Shown here: positions 8,483-15,943 of the stretch, one piece after another
Layout of the letters: every line of letters begins with the position of its first letter
Numbering within the stretch: the first letter of the stretch is position 1
Assembly (NCBI GenBank): GCA_963741305.1
Contig: CAVUHL010000003.1
Span: forward strand, 186,001 to 250,000
Direction: 5' to 3'
DNA length: 64,000 bases
From: DATMER01 sp963741305
GTDB taxonomy: Bacteria > Acidobacteriota > Thermoanaerobaculia > Multivoradales > UBA5704
Notes under the pieces: generated by a model
What the model saw: the letters and a program-made list of their open reading frames with translations, nothing else
Told to the model about the DNA's origin: nothing
Database searches by the model: none
Made by a program: the position numbers and the translations under genes

Positions 8483-8528
8483 CTTGACACGATAGTTCCT
8501 TGACACGATAGTTCGACGCGTCTAGGCT
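8483..8528 (+). promoter_or_regulatory. Promoter of the porin-modABC unit with perfect 16-bp tandem duplication
   Basis: CTTGACACGATAGTTC occurs twice head-to-tail (8483-8498 and 8499-8514), each copy carrying a consensus TTGACA. From the second TTGACA (8500-8505) a 17-base spacer leads to TAGGCT (8523-8528), about 30 bases before the porin start codon, which has GGAGG at 8548-8552. The duplication either doubles the -35 box or forms two binding sites for the adjacent ModE-type regulator. The classical ModE half-site sequence is not obvious. Confidence 0.65.
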
Positions 8529-8557
8529 GCCTTCCGCTCTATTGACCGGAGGAACTT

Positions 8558-9628
8558 ATGAGTCGACACGCTGCCGCGCTGTGTCTGTGCATGATCGCCG
8601 CCCCTGCCTTCCTGCAGGCCCAATCCCCGGTTACGGTCCAACCTGCCGGCAAGGAGGTCACGCTGGCCATCGGCGGCATGCTCCAGGTCCAGGCGGAGGC
8701 CGGGGACCGGGGCGACGCCCGCTTCGGCAACGACAACGACCGCTTCTACCTCCGGCGCGCCCGTATCAATGCGACCGGCAAATTCCTCGAAGAGTTCGAC
8801 TTCCGTCTGGAAGGGGATTTCGCGGGCACGCTCGCGAACACCTCCGCGTTGCGGGCGCAGCTCACCGACGGCTTCGTCAACTGGACCCGCTACCCCGAGG
8901 CCAGCATCCGGGTGGGCCAGTTCAAGACGCCGTTCGGGTTCGAACAGCTCTTCAGCGACACGCGGCTGATCACGATCGAGCGCAGCCTGGTCAACGACCG
9001 CCTGACCCTGAGCCGCCAGCTCGGGATGCAGGTGGGCGGCGACCTGCTCGAGAAGCGGGTTAGCTACGCCGCGGGCGTGTTCAACGGCAACGGCGCCAAC
9101 AACAACTTCAACGACGGCGACTCCTTCCTCTCCACGGCCCGGCTCTCGGGCGTGCTGCGGAAGGGGAAGTCCATGACCTGGTCCCTGGGCGGCAACGTCT
9201 TCTCGTCCGACGACACCAGCGTGACCCAGGCGGCCGACTTCGGCTTCGAAAACAACCTCTTCGCCGGTGAGCGCGTGGGGACCGGCTTCGACACCCAGGT
9301 TCAGGCGGGGCGCTTCGAGCTCTGGGCCGAGTACCTGACGGTGGATTGGGAGCCGTCGTCGGGCCGTCCCCGCAGCGAGGTCGGGTCCGAGGGCTGGTAC
9401 GCTCAGGGCTCGTACTTCTTCATCCCGGACCGGTTGCAGGCAGTGCTCAAGCTCGAGAGCTTCGACCCGATCGTCGAGGACCGGACGGAGCCCGTCGAGA
9501 TCGGCACCGCGGGCCTGGGCTGGTACTTCAAAGGGCACGACCTCAAGCTCCTCCTCAACTACCTCCGCGTCCGCCAGGACGATCTGGACGAAGGCAAAGT
9601 CCTGGCCCGCATGCAAGTGCTCTTCTAA
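8558..9628 (+). CDS. Outer-membrane porin, phosphate-selective OprO/OprP family
   Basis: Outer-membrane beta-barrel of the OprO/OprP oxyanion-porin family, 356 residues. A signal peptide (MSRHAAALCLCMIAAPAFLQ) is followed by family features: NDRFYLRRARINATGKF, FDFRLEGDFAG, WTRYPEASIRVGQFKTPFG and RSLVNDRLTLSRQLGMQVGG, then alternating amphipathic strands ending in a C-terminal Phe (MQVLF), the usual barrel-assembly signal. The known members import phosphate or pyrophosphate. Placement between a ModE-type regulator and modABC, with its stop codon overlapping the modA start (TAATG), suggests that this one lets molybdate or a related oxyanion into the periplasm; this is inference from position. 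Confidence 0.9.
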   Translation: MSRHAAALCLCMIAAPAFLQAQSPVTVQPAGKEVTLAIGGMLQVQAEAGDRGDARFGNDNDRFYLRRARINATGKFLEEFDFRLEGDFAGTLANTSALRAQLTDGFVNWTRYPEASIRVGQFKTPFGFEQLFSDTRLITIERSLVNDRLTLSRQLGMQVGGDLLEKRVSYAAGVFNGNGANNNFNDGDSFLSTARLSGVLRKGKSMTWSLGGNVFSSDDTSVTQAADFGFENNLFAGERVGTGFDTQVQAGRFELWAEYLTVDWEPSSGRPRSEVGSEGWYAQGSYFFIPDRLQAVLKLESFDPIVEDRTEPVEIGTAGLGWYFKGHDLKLLLNYLRVRQDDLDEGKVLARMQVLF

Positions 9629-10365
9629 TGCGGGCAAGCTTGCTCATCTTGTGCCTCCTGGCCGCCGTGCCGGCAAGCGCCGCCGAGCTGCACGTTTTCG
9701 CAGCGGCCAGCCTCACCGATGCCTTGAAGGAGATCGCCCCGGAGTACGAGAAGGCCACGGGGGACAAGCTCATCCTGAACCTGGGGGCCTCCAGCACGCT
9801 CGCCAGGCAGATCCAGGAGGGCGCGCCCGCCGACCTCTTCCTCTCCGCGGACGAGGAGAAGATGAACGGGCTGGAGAAGGAGAAGCTTCTGCTTCCCGGC
9901 ACCCGGCGGAGCATCCTCTCGAACACGCTGGTGGTCGTCGTCCCGGCGGACTCCAACCTGAAGGTTTCGGGCCCAGCGGACCTCGCCACAGTGCGGGCCC
10001 TCGCCCTGGCCGAGCCGAAGACCGTGCCCGCGGGCATCTATGCCCGCGAGTACCTTCAGAAGAAGGGGCTCTGGGACCGGATCTCGGGCCGGGTGGTGCC
10101 CACGGAGAACGTCCGCGCCGCGCTGGCCGCCGTGGAGTCGGGCAATGTTGACGCCGGGATCGTCTACCGGACGGACGCCGGCATCTCGAAGAGGGTCCGG
10201 ATCGCATACGAGGTCCCGAGGGCCGACGCCCCCGGCATCTCCTATCCGTTTGCCGTGCTCGCCGCTTCCGAGCGCAAGGCGGCGGCGCGCAAGCTCCTGG
10301 ACTACCTGCATTCGCCCCCCGCCCTGGCAGTCTTCCGCAAGCACGGCTTCCTGATCCTCGCCTGA
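9628..10365 (+). CDS. modA: Molybdate ABC transporter, periplasmic binding protein
   Basis: Periplasmic molybdate/tungstate-binding lipid-free protein of the ABC uptake system, 245 residues, normal size. Signal peptide MRASLLILCLLAAVPASAA, then the ModA hallmark HVFAAASLTDALKEI with Ser/Ala contacts to the oxyanion, and LGASSTLARQIQEGAPADLF and AGIVYRTDA further on. The start is fixed by the TAATG overlap with the porin stop; longer in-frame extension upstream is not used because it would run through the porin gene. Twelve bases separate it from modB. Confidence 0.96.
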   Translation: MRASLLILCLLAAVPASAAELHVFAAASLTDALKEIAPEYEKATGDKLILNLGASSTLARQIQEGAPADLFLSADEEKMNGLEKEKLLLPGTRRSILSNTLVVVVPADSNLKVSGPADLATVRALALAEPKTVPAGIYAREYLQKKGLWDRISGRVVPTENVRAALAAVESGNVDAGIVYRTDAGISKRVRIAYEVPRADAPGISYPFAVLAASERKAAARKLLDYLHSPPALAVFRKHGFLILA

Positions 10366-10376
10366 AGTGGGATCAA

Positions 10377-11042
10377 ATGTCCGCGGAAGAGTGGCAGATC
10401 GTCGGCCTGACCGTCCGCACCGCGGGCCTGGCGACGCTGCTCATCCTGCCGCCGGGGCTGCTCCTGGCCTGGCTGCTCGCCCGCACCAACTGGCGCGGAA
10501 AGTCGCTGGTCGAGACGCTGGTCGCCCTGCCGCTGGTCATGCCGCCGGTGGCGACCGGCCTGATCCTCCTGAAAGCGGTCGGCCGCCGGGGCCCCATCGG
10601 CCGCTTCCTCCATGAGGCGTTCGGGCTGGACGTAGTGTTCACCTGGCGGGCGGTGGTGCTGGCCATGGCCGTGATGGCCTTCCCTCTCCTCGTGCGCTCG
10701 GCGCGCATCGCGTTCGAGGGGGTGCCCCCCCGCCTGGAGCAGATCGCCCGCACGCTCGGGGCAAGGGAGAGGCGGGTGTTCTTCACGATCACGCTGCCGC
10801 TGGCGGCGCGCGGCATCCTCGGCGGCACCCTGCTGGCCTTTGCCCGCGCCCTGGGGGAATTCGGCGCCACGATCCTGGTGGCCGGCAGCATCCCGGGCAA
10901 GACGACGACGCTCTCCCTCGCGATCTATCAGCTCGTGCAGCTCGGCCAGGACGAGGACGCCTTCCGCCTCCTGGGCGTGTCCGTGGCCATTGCGTTCGCC
11001 GCGGTCTGGTTGAGCGAGTGGTTCCTGAGGGGCAGGGCGTGA
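10377..11042 (+). CDS. modB: Molybdate ABC transporter, permease subunit
   Basis: Inner-membrane permease of the molybdate transporter, 221 residues with about five membrane segments. The cytoplasmic EAA loop that docks on ModC is seen as ARTLGARERRVFFTITLPLAARGILGG in two parts (about residues 125-150: the Gly of TLGA and the ITLPL motif are conserved). ALGEFGATILVAG is typical of ModB/CysT permeases. The gene ends in GTGA, sharing bases with the modC start, which means coupled translation. Confidence 0.95.
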   Translation: MSAEEWQIVGLTVRTAGLATLLILPPGLLLAWLLARTNWRGKSLVETLVALPLVMPPVATGLILLKAVGRRGPIGRFLHEAFGLDVVFTWRAVVLAMAVMAFPLLVRSARIAFEGVPPRLEQIARTLGARERRVFFTITLPLAARGILGGTLLAFARALGEFGATILVAGSIPGKTTTLSLAIYQLVQLGQDEDAFRLLGVSVAIAFAAVWLSEWFLRGRA

Positions 11043-11707
11043 AGCTGGTGATCCGGGACGTGCGGCTCCCCCTGGCTCACTTCGAGCTGCGGCTCGACGT
11101 GGAGGTCACCTGCCAGGTGACGGCCCTCTTCGGTCCGTCAGGGGCAGGCAAGACCTCCCTCCTCGACCTGATCGCGGGGCTGCGGCGGGCGCCGTCCGCC
11201 TACATCGAGCTCGACGGCCGCGTGCTCACCGACACCGCCTCGCGCACGGAGGTGCCGGCGCACGACCGGCACATCGGCTACGTGCCCCAGGACGGCGCGC
11301 TGTTCCCCCATCTTTCCGTCCGAGGCAATGTCCTCTACGGGAACAAGGGCGATACCTCGCTGGACCGGGTGACGGGGGTGCTGGAGATCGGGCACCTGCT
11401 GGACCGGCGGATCGGCGATCTGTCCGGAGGGGAGAAGCAGCGGGTGGCCCTGGCCCGGGCGCTGCTCTCCTCGCCGCGGCTGCTCCTCCTGGACGAGCCG
11501 CTCGCCGCCCTGGACGAAGACCTCAAGGGCCGGGTGCTCTCCTACCTGCAGCGGGTCCGGGACGAGCTCGAGGTGCCCATGCTCTACGTCTCCCACACGA
11601 CCGACGAGCTGCGGGCGCTCTGTGACGATGTCCTTGTGCTGGACCGCGGGACCCTCCGCGGCCGTGGGGAGCCGCGCGCGCTGTTTGCGGCGCCGCGCAT
11701 CGGGTAG
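11039..11707 (+). CDS. modC: Molybdate ABC transporter, ATP-binding subunit (short form)
   Basis: ATPase that energises molybdate import, 222 residues from the GTG that overlaps the modB stop. Walker A is FGPSGAGKTS, the Q-loop lies in YVPQDGALFPHLSV, the signature motif is LSGGEKQRVALARALL and Walker B is LLLLDEPLAALDEDL, followed by the switch His in YVSHTTDELRALCDD. Typical ModC has about 350 residues with a C-terminal molbindin (TOBE) domain; this protein stops after the nucleotide-binding domain, so oxyanion feedback inhibition through that domain is lost. Its stop codon lies inside the first unit of the 21-bp array B. An earlier in-frame GTG at 11018 would add seven residues and is less likely. 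Confidence 0.93.
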   Translation: MKLVIRDVRLPLAHFELRLDVEVTCQVTALFGPSGAGKTSLLDLIAGLRRAPSAYIELDGRVLTDTASRTEVPAHDRHIGYVPQDGALFPHLSVRGNVLYGNKGDTSLDRVTGVLEIGHLLDRRIGDLSGGEKQRVALARALLSSPRLLLLDEPLAALDEDLKGRVLSYLQRVRDELEVPMLYVSHTTDELRALCDDVLVLDRGTLRGRGEPRALFAAPRIG

Positions 11708-11929
11708 AGGGGTCCAACCGCTGGGTAGGCATGGCTACCCGGCGGGTAGAGGCAGCTACCCCGGGGGTAGGCATAGCTACCCGGCGGGTAGAGGCAGCTA
11801 CCTCGGAGGTAGGCATAGCTACCCGGCGGGTAGAGGCAGCTACCTCGGAGGTAGGCATAACTACCCGGCGGGTAGAGGTAGCTACCCCGGGGGTAGACAT
11901 AGCTACCCGCCAGATAGACACAGCTACCC
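11702..11929. repeat. 21-bp tandem array B (TACC...GGTA dyad)
   Basis: Eleven units without a single indel: GGGTAG-type motif at 11702, 11723, 11744 and every 21 bases to 11912, and GCTACC at 11734, 11755 and every 21 bases to 11923. Two 21-mers alternate for much of the array, CTACCCGGCGGGTAG-AGGCAG and CTACCCCGGGGGTAG-GCATAG (or CTACCTCGGAGGTAG), each a 15-bp dyad of 7-bp arms around one base plus a 6-bp linker. It fills the convergent gap between modC and the MBL-hydrolase gene; the TAG stop of modC (11705-11707) and the TAG stop of the MBL gene (CTA at 11924-11926 on the plus strand) are both part of repeat units. Confidence 0.95.
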
Positions 11930-12715
11930 CATCCCCGCCAGCAGCGACGCGATCAGGTTGCGGTGGGAGAAGTCGCCGAAGCTCGCCCAGGAGATAAAAC
12001 CATCCCGGCCGAGGAGCCGGTGAGCGATCTCGCCGGTGGAGAGGCCCTGTTTCCGCAGAGCGCGCGCCTGTTCGCCGAGCTCCTCCCAGAAGCGGATCTT
12101 GCGCGCCAGCCGCTCCGGCGCGTGCTCCAGGATGCCGGCGTGGTCGCAGACGAGGATCTCCGGCTCCAGCGCCAGCACCCGGCGGAGCGAGGCGATGTGC
12201 TCCCGGGCATCCTCGATCCGGCGCAGGTAACGCACCTTCTCGTGTACGTAGAGGTCGCCCGAGAACAGCCAGCGCCGTTCCTCGTCGAACAGGCAGACGT
12301 GGGTCATCGCGTGCCCCGGCGTGGGGATCACCCGCAATCCCTCGATCCAGCCGCCCAGCGGCTCGGCACGAAACCGCCGGGGCATGGTCCAGACCGCCCT
12401 GCGGTACAGGGGCATGCGCAGGCCCTCGGCGAGGATGGGCACGGCCAGGGCCGGAGCGTGGACCGGCAAACCCAGTTTTTCCTGGAGCGCCGCGGCGCCG
12501 CCGACATGATCCTCGTGATGGTGGGTGAGGACCACCCGCCGGACCTCGGGATGCTCCCGGCACCAGTCCACGAGCTGGCCGGCGGCGGTCGGGGGGCCCG
12601 AGTCGATCAGGAAGCTCCCATAGGCATAGGCGGAAACCTCGTGCACCGGCCGGCCGAACAGGGTCCGGGCCATGCGGAGGCGGGTGACGGGGCCGTGCTG
12701 GCTGACGTGGAACAC
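11924..12715 (-). CDS. MBL-fold metallo-hydrolase
   Basis: Cytoplasmic metallo-beta-lactamase-fold hydrolase, 263 residues. The metal-binding motif THHHEDHVGG (about residues 64-73) gives the H-x-H-x-D-H ligands; further ligands are in TPGHAMTHVCLF and the FSGDLYVHEK segment (Asp), with CDHAG near residue 195. No second domain, so glyoxalase-II-like or a general hydrolase; the substrate cannot be told. The start codon shares a base with the stop of the upstream methyltransferase gene. The reading frame ends LLAGMG immediately before a TAG that belongs to the last unit of array B. Confidence 0.9.
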   Translation of the reverse strand: MFHVSQHGPVTRLRMARTLFGRPVHEVSAYAYGSFLIDSGPPTAAGQLVDWCREHPEVRRVVLTHHHEDHVGGAAALQEKLGLPVHAPALAVPILAEGLRMPLYRRAVWTMPRRFRAEPLGGWIEGLRVIPTPGHAMTHVCLFDEERRWLFSGDLYVHEKVRYLRRIEDAREHIASLRRVLALEPEILVCDHAGILEHAPERLARKIRFWEELGEQARALRKQGLSTGEIAHRLLGRDGFISWASFGDFSHRNLIASLLAGMG

Positions 12716-13329
12716 TAGCCGCGGACCGCAGTCCCACCGTAGAGCGACATGATGACCCGCGGGCCGGGGACCTCGAAGCGGTCGAGCCGCTCGATCCGGA
12801 AGCCGGCCTCGCGGAGCAGGCGGTCGGGCTCGCGGTTGAGATGGCAGCCGCCGGCCAGCAGCTTCTGGACCGGATCGAGCCGGTCCTGCCAGCGGGAGAT
12901 CCGCGGATCCTCCGAGCGCCCGTGCTCGACGAAACGGAAGGCCCCGCCGGGCCGGAGCACCCGCCGGACCTCGCGGAGGGCCCTCTCCGCGTCGGGGATG
13001 GTGCAGAGCGAGAACGAGGAGATCACCTCATCCACGGAGCCGTCCGGGAGGGGGATGGCTTCGGCGGTCCTGCCGGTCCGCTCCACGGGAAAGGGCGCCT
13101 GTTCGACCGTGGGCTGGGCGATCTTCCAGGCCGCGTCGGCTGGCTCGACCGCGTAGAGCTTCTTGACCCGCGGCGACAGGTGGGGAACGTTGAGGCCGGA
13201 GCCAAAGCCGATCTCCATCACCTCCCCTTCCGCTCCGCCCAGGTACTTCGACCTCACCTCCTGGAACTCCTCCCCCCGCAGCGCGGCGTGGACGAAGTAG
13301 GGGAGGATGCGGTCCTTCCAGAAGGCCAT
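12715..13329 (-). CDS. Class I SAM-dependent methyltransferase
   Basis: Rossmann-fold methyltransferase of the Methyltransf_11 type, 204 residues. Motif I is VMEIGFGSGLNVPHL (about residues 38-52), the acidic SAM ribose contact is in LYAVEPADAAW, motif II is GSVDEVISSFSLCTIPD and motif III EVRRVLRPGGAFRFVEHG. The C-terminal region (CHLNREPDRLLREAGF) resembles METTL7-like or phosphatidylethanolamine-methyltransferase-like proteins, so lipids or thiols are possible substrates, but none can be assigned. TAAGAT lies 9 bases before the ATG and there is no Shine-Dalgarno sequence. It overlaps the MBL-hydrolase gene by one base. Confidence 0.9.
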   Translation of the reverse strand: MAFWKDRILPYFVHAALRGEEFQEVRSKYLGGAEGEVMEIGFGSGLNVPHLSPRVKKLYAVEPADAAWKIAQPTVEQAPFPVERTGRTAEAIPLPDGSVDEVISSFSLCTIPDAERALREVRRVLRPGGAFRFVEHGRSEDPRISRWQDRLDPVQKLLAGGCHLNREPDRLLREAGFRIERLDRFEVPGPRVIMSLYGGTAVRG

Positions 13330-13338
13330 GGCAGGCCG

Positions 13339-13344
13339 ATCTTA
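13339..13344 (-). promoter_or_regulatory. Possible -10 element before the methyltransferase gene
   Basis: TAAGAT on the minus strand, 9 bases upstream of the ATG at 13329, with no ribosome-binding site between. No good -35 match is seen. A divergent -10-like GATAAT (13356-13361) faces the kinase gene on the plus strand. Confidence 0.3.
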
Positions 13345-13373
13345 CCCGGCTGTGAGATAATACGGTTACCAAC

Positions 13374-15926
13374 GTGCTCCATTGTCATGGCTGTTCCGCC
13401 TCGCTTGCCGAGAGCGATCACACCTGCCCTGGCTGCGGCATGCCGGTGAATGGCACCTCCGTGCCAACGCTGATCGAGTACTGGGGACCGCGCACGGTCC
13501 GGAGCCGGCAAGAGGAGAGCGAGCCCGAGTTCTCGCCCGGCGACCTTCTCGAGGGCCGCTACCGCGTGGTCTGCCTCGCGGGCCGGGGCGGTATGGGCGA
13601 GATCTACCGCGTCGAGGACTTGAAGCTTGGGCAGACGGTTGCACTGAAGTTCCTGCCCGAGCGGCTGGCCCGGAACGGAGCGGCCCTCGCGCGCTTCCAT
13701 CGCGAGGTGCGCCTGGCCCGCCAGGTCTCCCATCCCAACGTCTGCCGCGTCTTCGATTTGGGCGAGGCGCGGGGCCGTCCCTTCCTCTCCATGGAGTTCA
13801 TCGAAGGGGAGGACCTGTCGTCCCTCCTGCGGAACGGTGGCCCGTTGCCCCCGGATAGGGCAGTCGAGATCGGCTATCAGCTCTGCGCCGGGCTCGCGGC
13901 GATCCACGACGCGAGCGTCCTGCACCAGGACCTCAAACCGTCGAATGTGATGATCGACACCCGCGGCCGGGCGCGCATCACAGACTTCGGGGTCGCGGCG
14001 CTGGCGGGCGAGCAGGGTCCGGGGGAGGCGCGGGCCGGCACCCTGGCCTACATGGCCCCGGAGCAGATCGCTTCAGGGGAGGTCAGCGTGCGGAGCGACC
14101 TCTACTCCCTGGGCCTGGTGCTCTACGAGATGTTCACCGGCCGGCGGACGCCTGCGGTTTCGAACGGCTCAGGGACCCGCTCCCGTGTTGTGGCGCCCTC
14201 TGCGCTGGTGAAAGATTTCGATCCCTCGACCGAGGGGGTCCTCCTCCGTTGCCTGGAGCGCGATCCTCGCGACCGTCCCCCTTCGGCCATCGCCGTGGCG
14301 CTGGCCCTTCCCGGAGGGGACCCCATGGCCGCGGCCCTGGCGGGTGGCGAGGTGCCCTCGCCCGAGATGGTCGTCTCGGCGGCCGGCTTTGACAGGTGGC
14401 CGCGCGGGGTGGGAGCGGCCTGCCTGGCCGGCGTCGCCGGCTTGCTCCTGGTGCTCGTGCTCCTCTCCGGCGGGTTCATGGCCCATCGCCAGGTTCCCCT
14501 TCCGCATACCCCGGCCGTGCTCGTGGCCAGGGCGCGGGCGCTCCTGGACGGGCTCGGTTATCCGGATCCCCTGGCGCAGAGCGCGTACGGATTCGAGATC
14601 CAGAAGACCGGGAGCTTCCGGTTCTGGTACCGGGAAAGTCCGCAGCCCATGAGGGCGAATGGTCCGAGCGTGACTCCGGCCGACCCGCCCCGCACCCTTC
14701 CGGGAGAGGTGTCCGTCCTCCTGGACACGGAAGGGAGGCTGCTCGGTTTTGATGCCGTGCCGCGCCAGAGGCCGCTGGCAGCGGGGACCGCACCCGATTG
14801 GCCGGCGCTGCTCAGTGCGGCCGGCTTCGAGCCAGCCTGGACCGCTCCGGCCACACCACTCCGGATTCCGCCGGCCTATGCCGACCGGCGGTTCGCCTGG
14901 AAGGCGAGACGGCCCGGCCTCTCGTCGCCGGCGGTCCAGATCGAAGCCGCCTCCTACGAGGGCCGGCCTGTATTCTTCCAGGTCCTCGGGGTTGCGGAAG
15001 GCTTCCCTTCCTCCGCGATGAGCCAGCCCGGAAGGATTGGCTTCTCCTTCTCTCTTCCAGCTCTGGCGAGTCCGCTGCTCTTCGTGCTCCTCCTGTTCTT
15101 CACCCGGCGGAACCTGCGGCTGGGCCTCGGAGACCTGACCGGCGCCTGGCGCCTGGCCATCTTCCTGTTCTCCGTCTCGCTCCTGAGGTGGTGGCTTGCC
15201 GCGAAGGGGCTGCCGAGCTGGACCGATCTCGCCGGCCTTTCTGTCGAAGCAGCGATCTACTGGTGCGTGTACATGGCTGTCGAGCCTCTCATGCGCCGCA
15301 GCTGGCCCGCGAAGATCGTCTCGTGGAAGAGATTGCTGGCCGGGCATGTCCGCGACCCGATGGTGGGCCGGGACCTGCTCGTGGGCTCCCTGCTCGGCCT
15401 GGGCATGGCCCTGGTCTATGCCATGGAGATCCTGATTCCGCGCTGGGCCGGGGAGCAGCCACGGCTCCGGCTCGTCAGTACCGACAGCCTGTTGGGTCTG
15501 CCCGGCATCATCCGGCAGCTCTGCTCGGACCTGGAAACGGGGTTCAGCGCAAGCTTCGGCATCATGGCCATCTTCCTCGTGCTCTACCGGATTCTGCGCC
15601 GGGCGAGCTGGGCCTTGGGCTTGTTCGCAGCCTTCAATGCCGGCATCATGACCATATTGAGCCATAGCCCCTGGCTCTGGCTGGCCTGCCTGGCAGCCAT
15701 CCTCAAGGCAGCTCTCCTTCTCTTCATCTGGCTGCGCTTCGGCCTGCTCGTCGATCTGGTCGCACGCATGGTCTTTCTGCTGGTTCTCTGCTATCCCCTG
15801 ACCACCGATCCCGCGGCCTGGTATCGGGGCACGACCCTGTTCGTGGTGCTCGCCGTGACCGGCCTGGCAACTTACGGTTTCCTGACATCGACCGCGGACC
15901 GGCTCCGCCTCCGGGTCCCGTGCTAG
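13374..15926 (+). CDS. Membrane Ser/Thr protein kinase with N-terminal zinc ribbon and polytopic C-terminus
   Basis: An 850-residue Hanks-type kinase. Residues 4-21 form a zinc ribbon (C4xxC7-x10-C18xxC21). The kinase domain, about residues 60-300, has the glycine loop AGRGGMGEIYRVED, the Lys in VALKFLPERL, HQDLKPSNVMID in the catalytic loop (HQD in place of HRD, the catalytic Asp is intact), DFGVAAL and the APE-like YMAPEQIASG. One membrane segment follows (about 345-365), then a roughly 170-residue extracytoplasmic region, then about nine membrane segments to the end, a C-terminal half I do not recognise. It is probably a sensor kinase whose signal is read in the periplasm or membrane. GTG start without Shine-Dalgarno sequence. 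Confidence 0.92.
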   Translation: MLHCHGCSASLAESDHTCPGCGMPVNGTSVPTLIEYWGPRTVRSRQEESEPEFSPGDLLEGRYRVVCLAGRGGMGEIYRVEDLKLGQTVALKFLPERLARNGAALARFHREVRLARQVSHPNVCRVFDLGEARGRPFLSMEFIEGEDLSSLLRNGGPLPPDRAVEIGYQLCAGLAAIHDASVLHQDLKPSNVMIDTRGRARITDFGVAALAGEQGPGEARAGTLAYMAPEQIASGEVSVRSDLYSLGLVLYEMFTGRRTPAVSNGSGTRSRVVAPSALVKDFDPSTEGVLLRCLERDPRDRPPSAIAVALALPGGDPMAAALAGGEVPSPEMVVSAAGFDRWPRGVGAACLAGVAGLLLVLVLLSGGFMAHRQVPLPHTPAVLVARARALLDGLGYPDPLAQSAYGFEIQKTGSFRFWYRESPQPMRANGPSVTPADPPRTLPGEVSVLLDTEGRLLGFDAVPRQRPLAAGTAPDWPALLSAAGFEPAWTAPATPLRIPPAYADRRFAWKARRPGLSSPAVQIEAASYEGRPVFFQVLGVAEGFPSSAMSQPGRIGFSFSLPALASPLLFVLLLFFTRRNLRLGLGDLTGAWRLAIFLFSVSLLRWWLAAKGLPSWTDLAGLSVEAAIYWCVYMAVEPLMRRSWPAKIVSWKRLLAGHVRDPMVGRDLLVGSLLGLGMALVYAMEILIPRWAGEQPRLRLVSTDSLLGLPGIIRQLCSDLETGFSASFGIMAIFLVLYRILRRASWALGLFAAFNAGIMTILSHSPWLWLACLAAILKAALLLFIWLRFGLLVDLVARMVFLLVLCYPLTTDPAAWYRGTTLFVVLAVTGLATYGFLTSTADRLRLRVPC

Positions 15927-15943
15927 CATCCCCCGCCTCAGCG

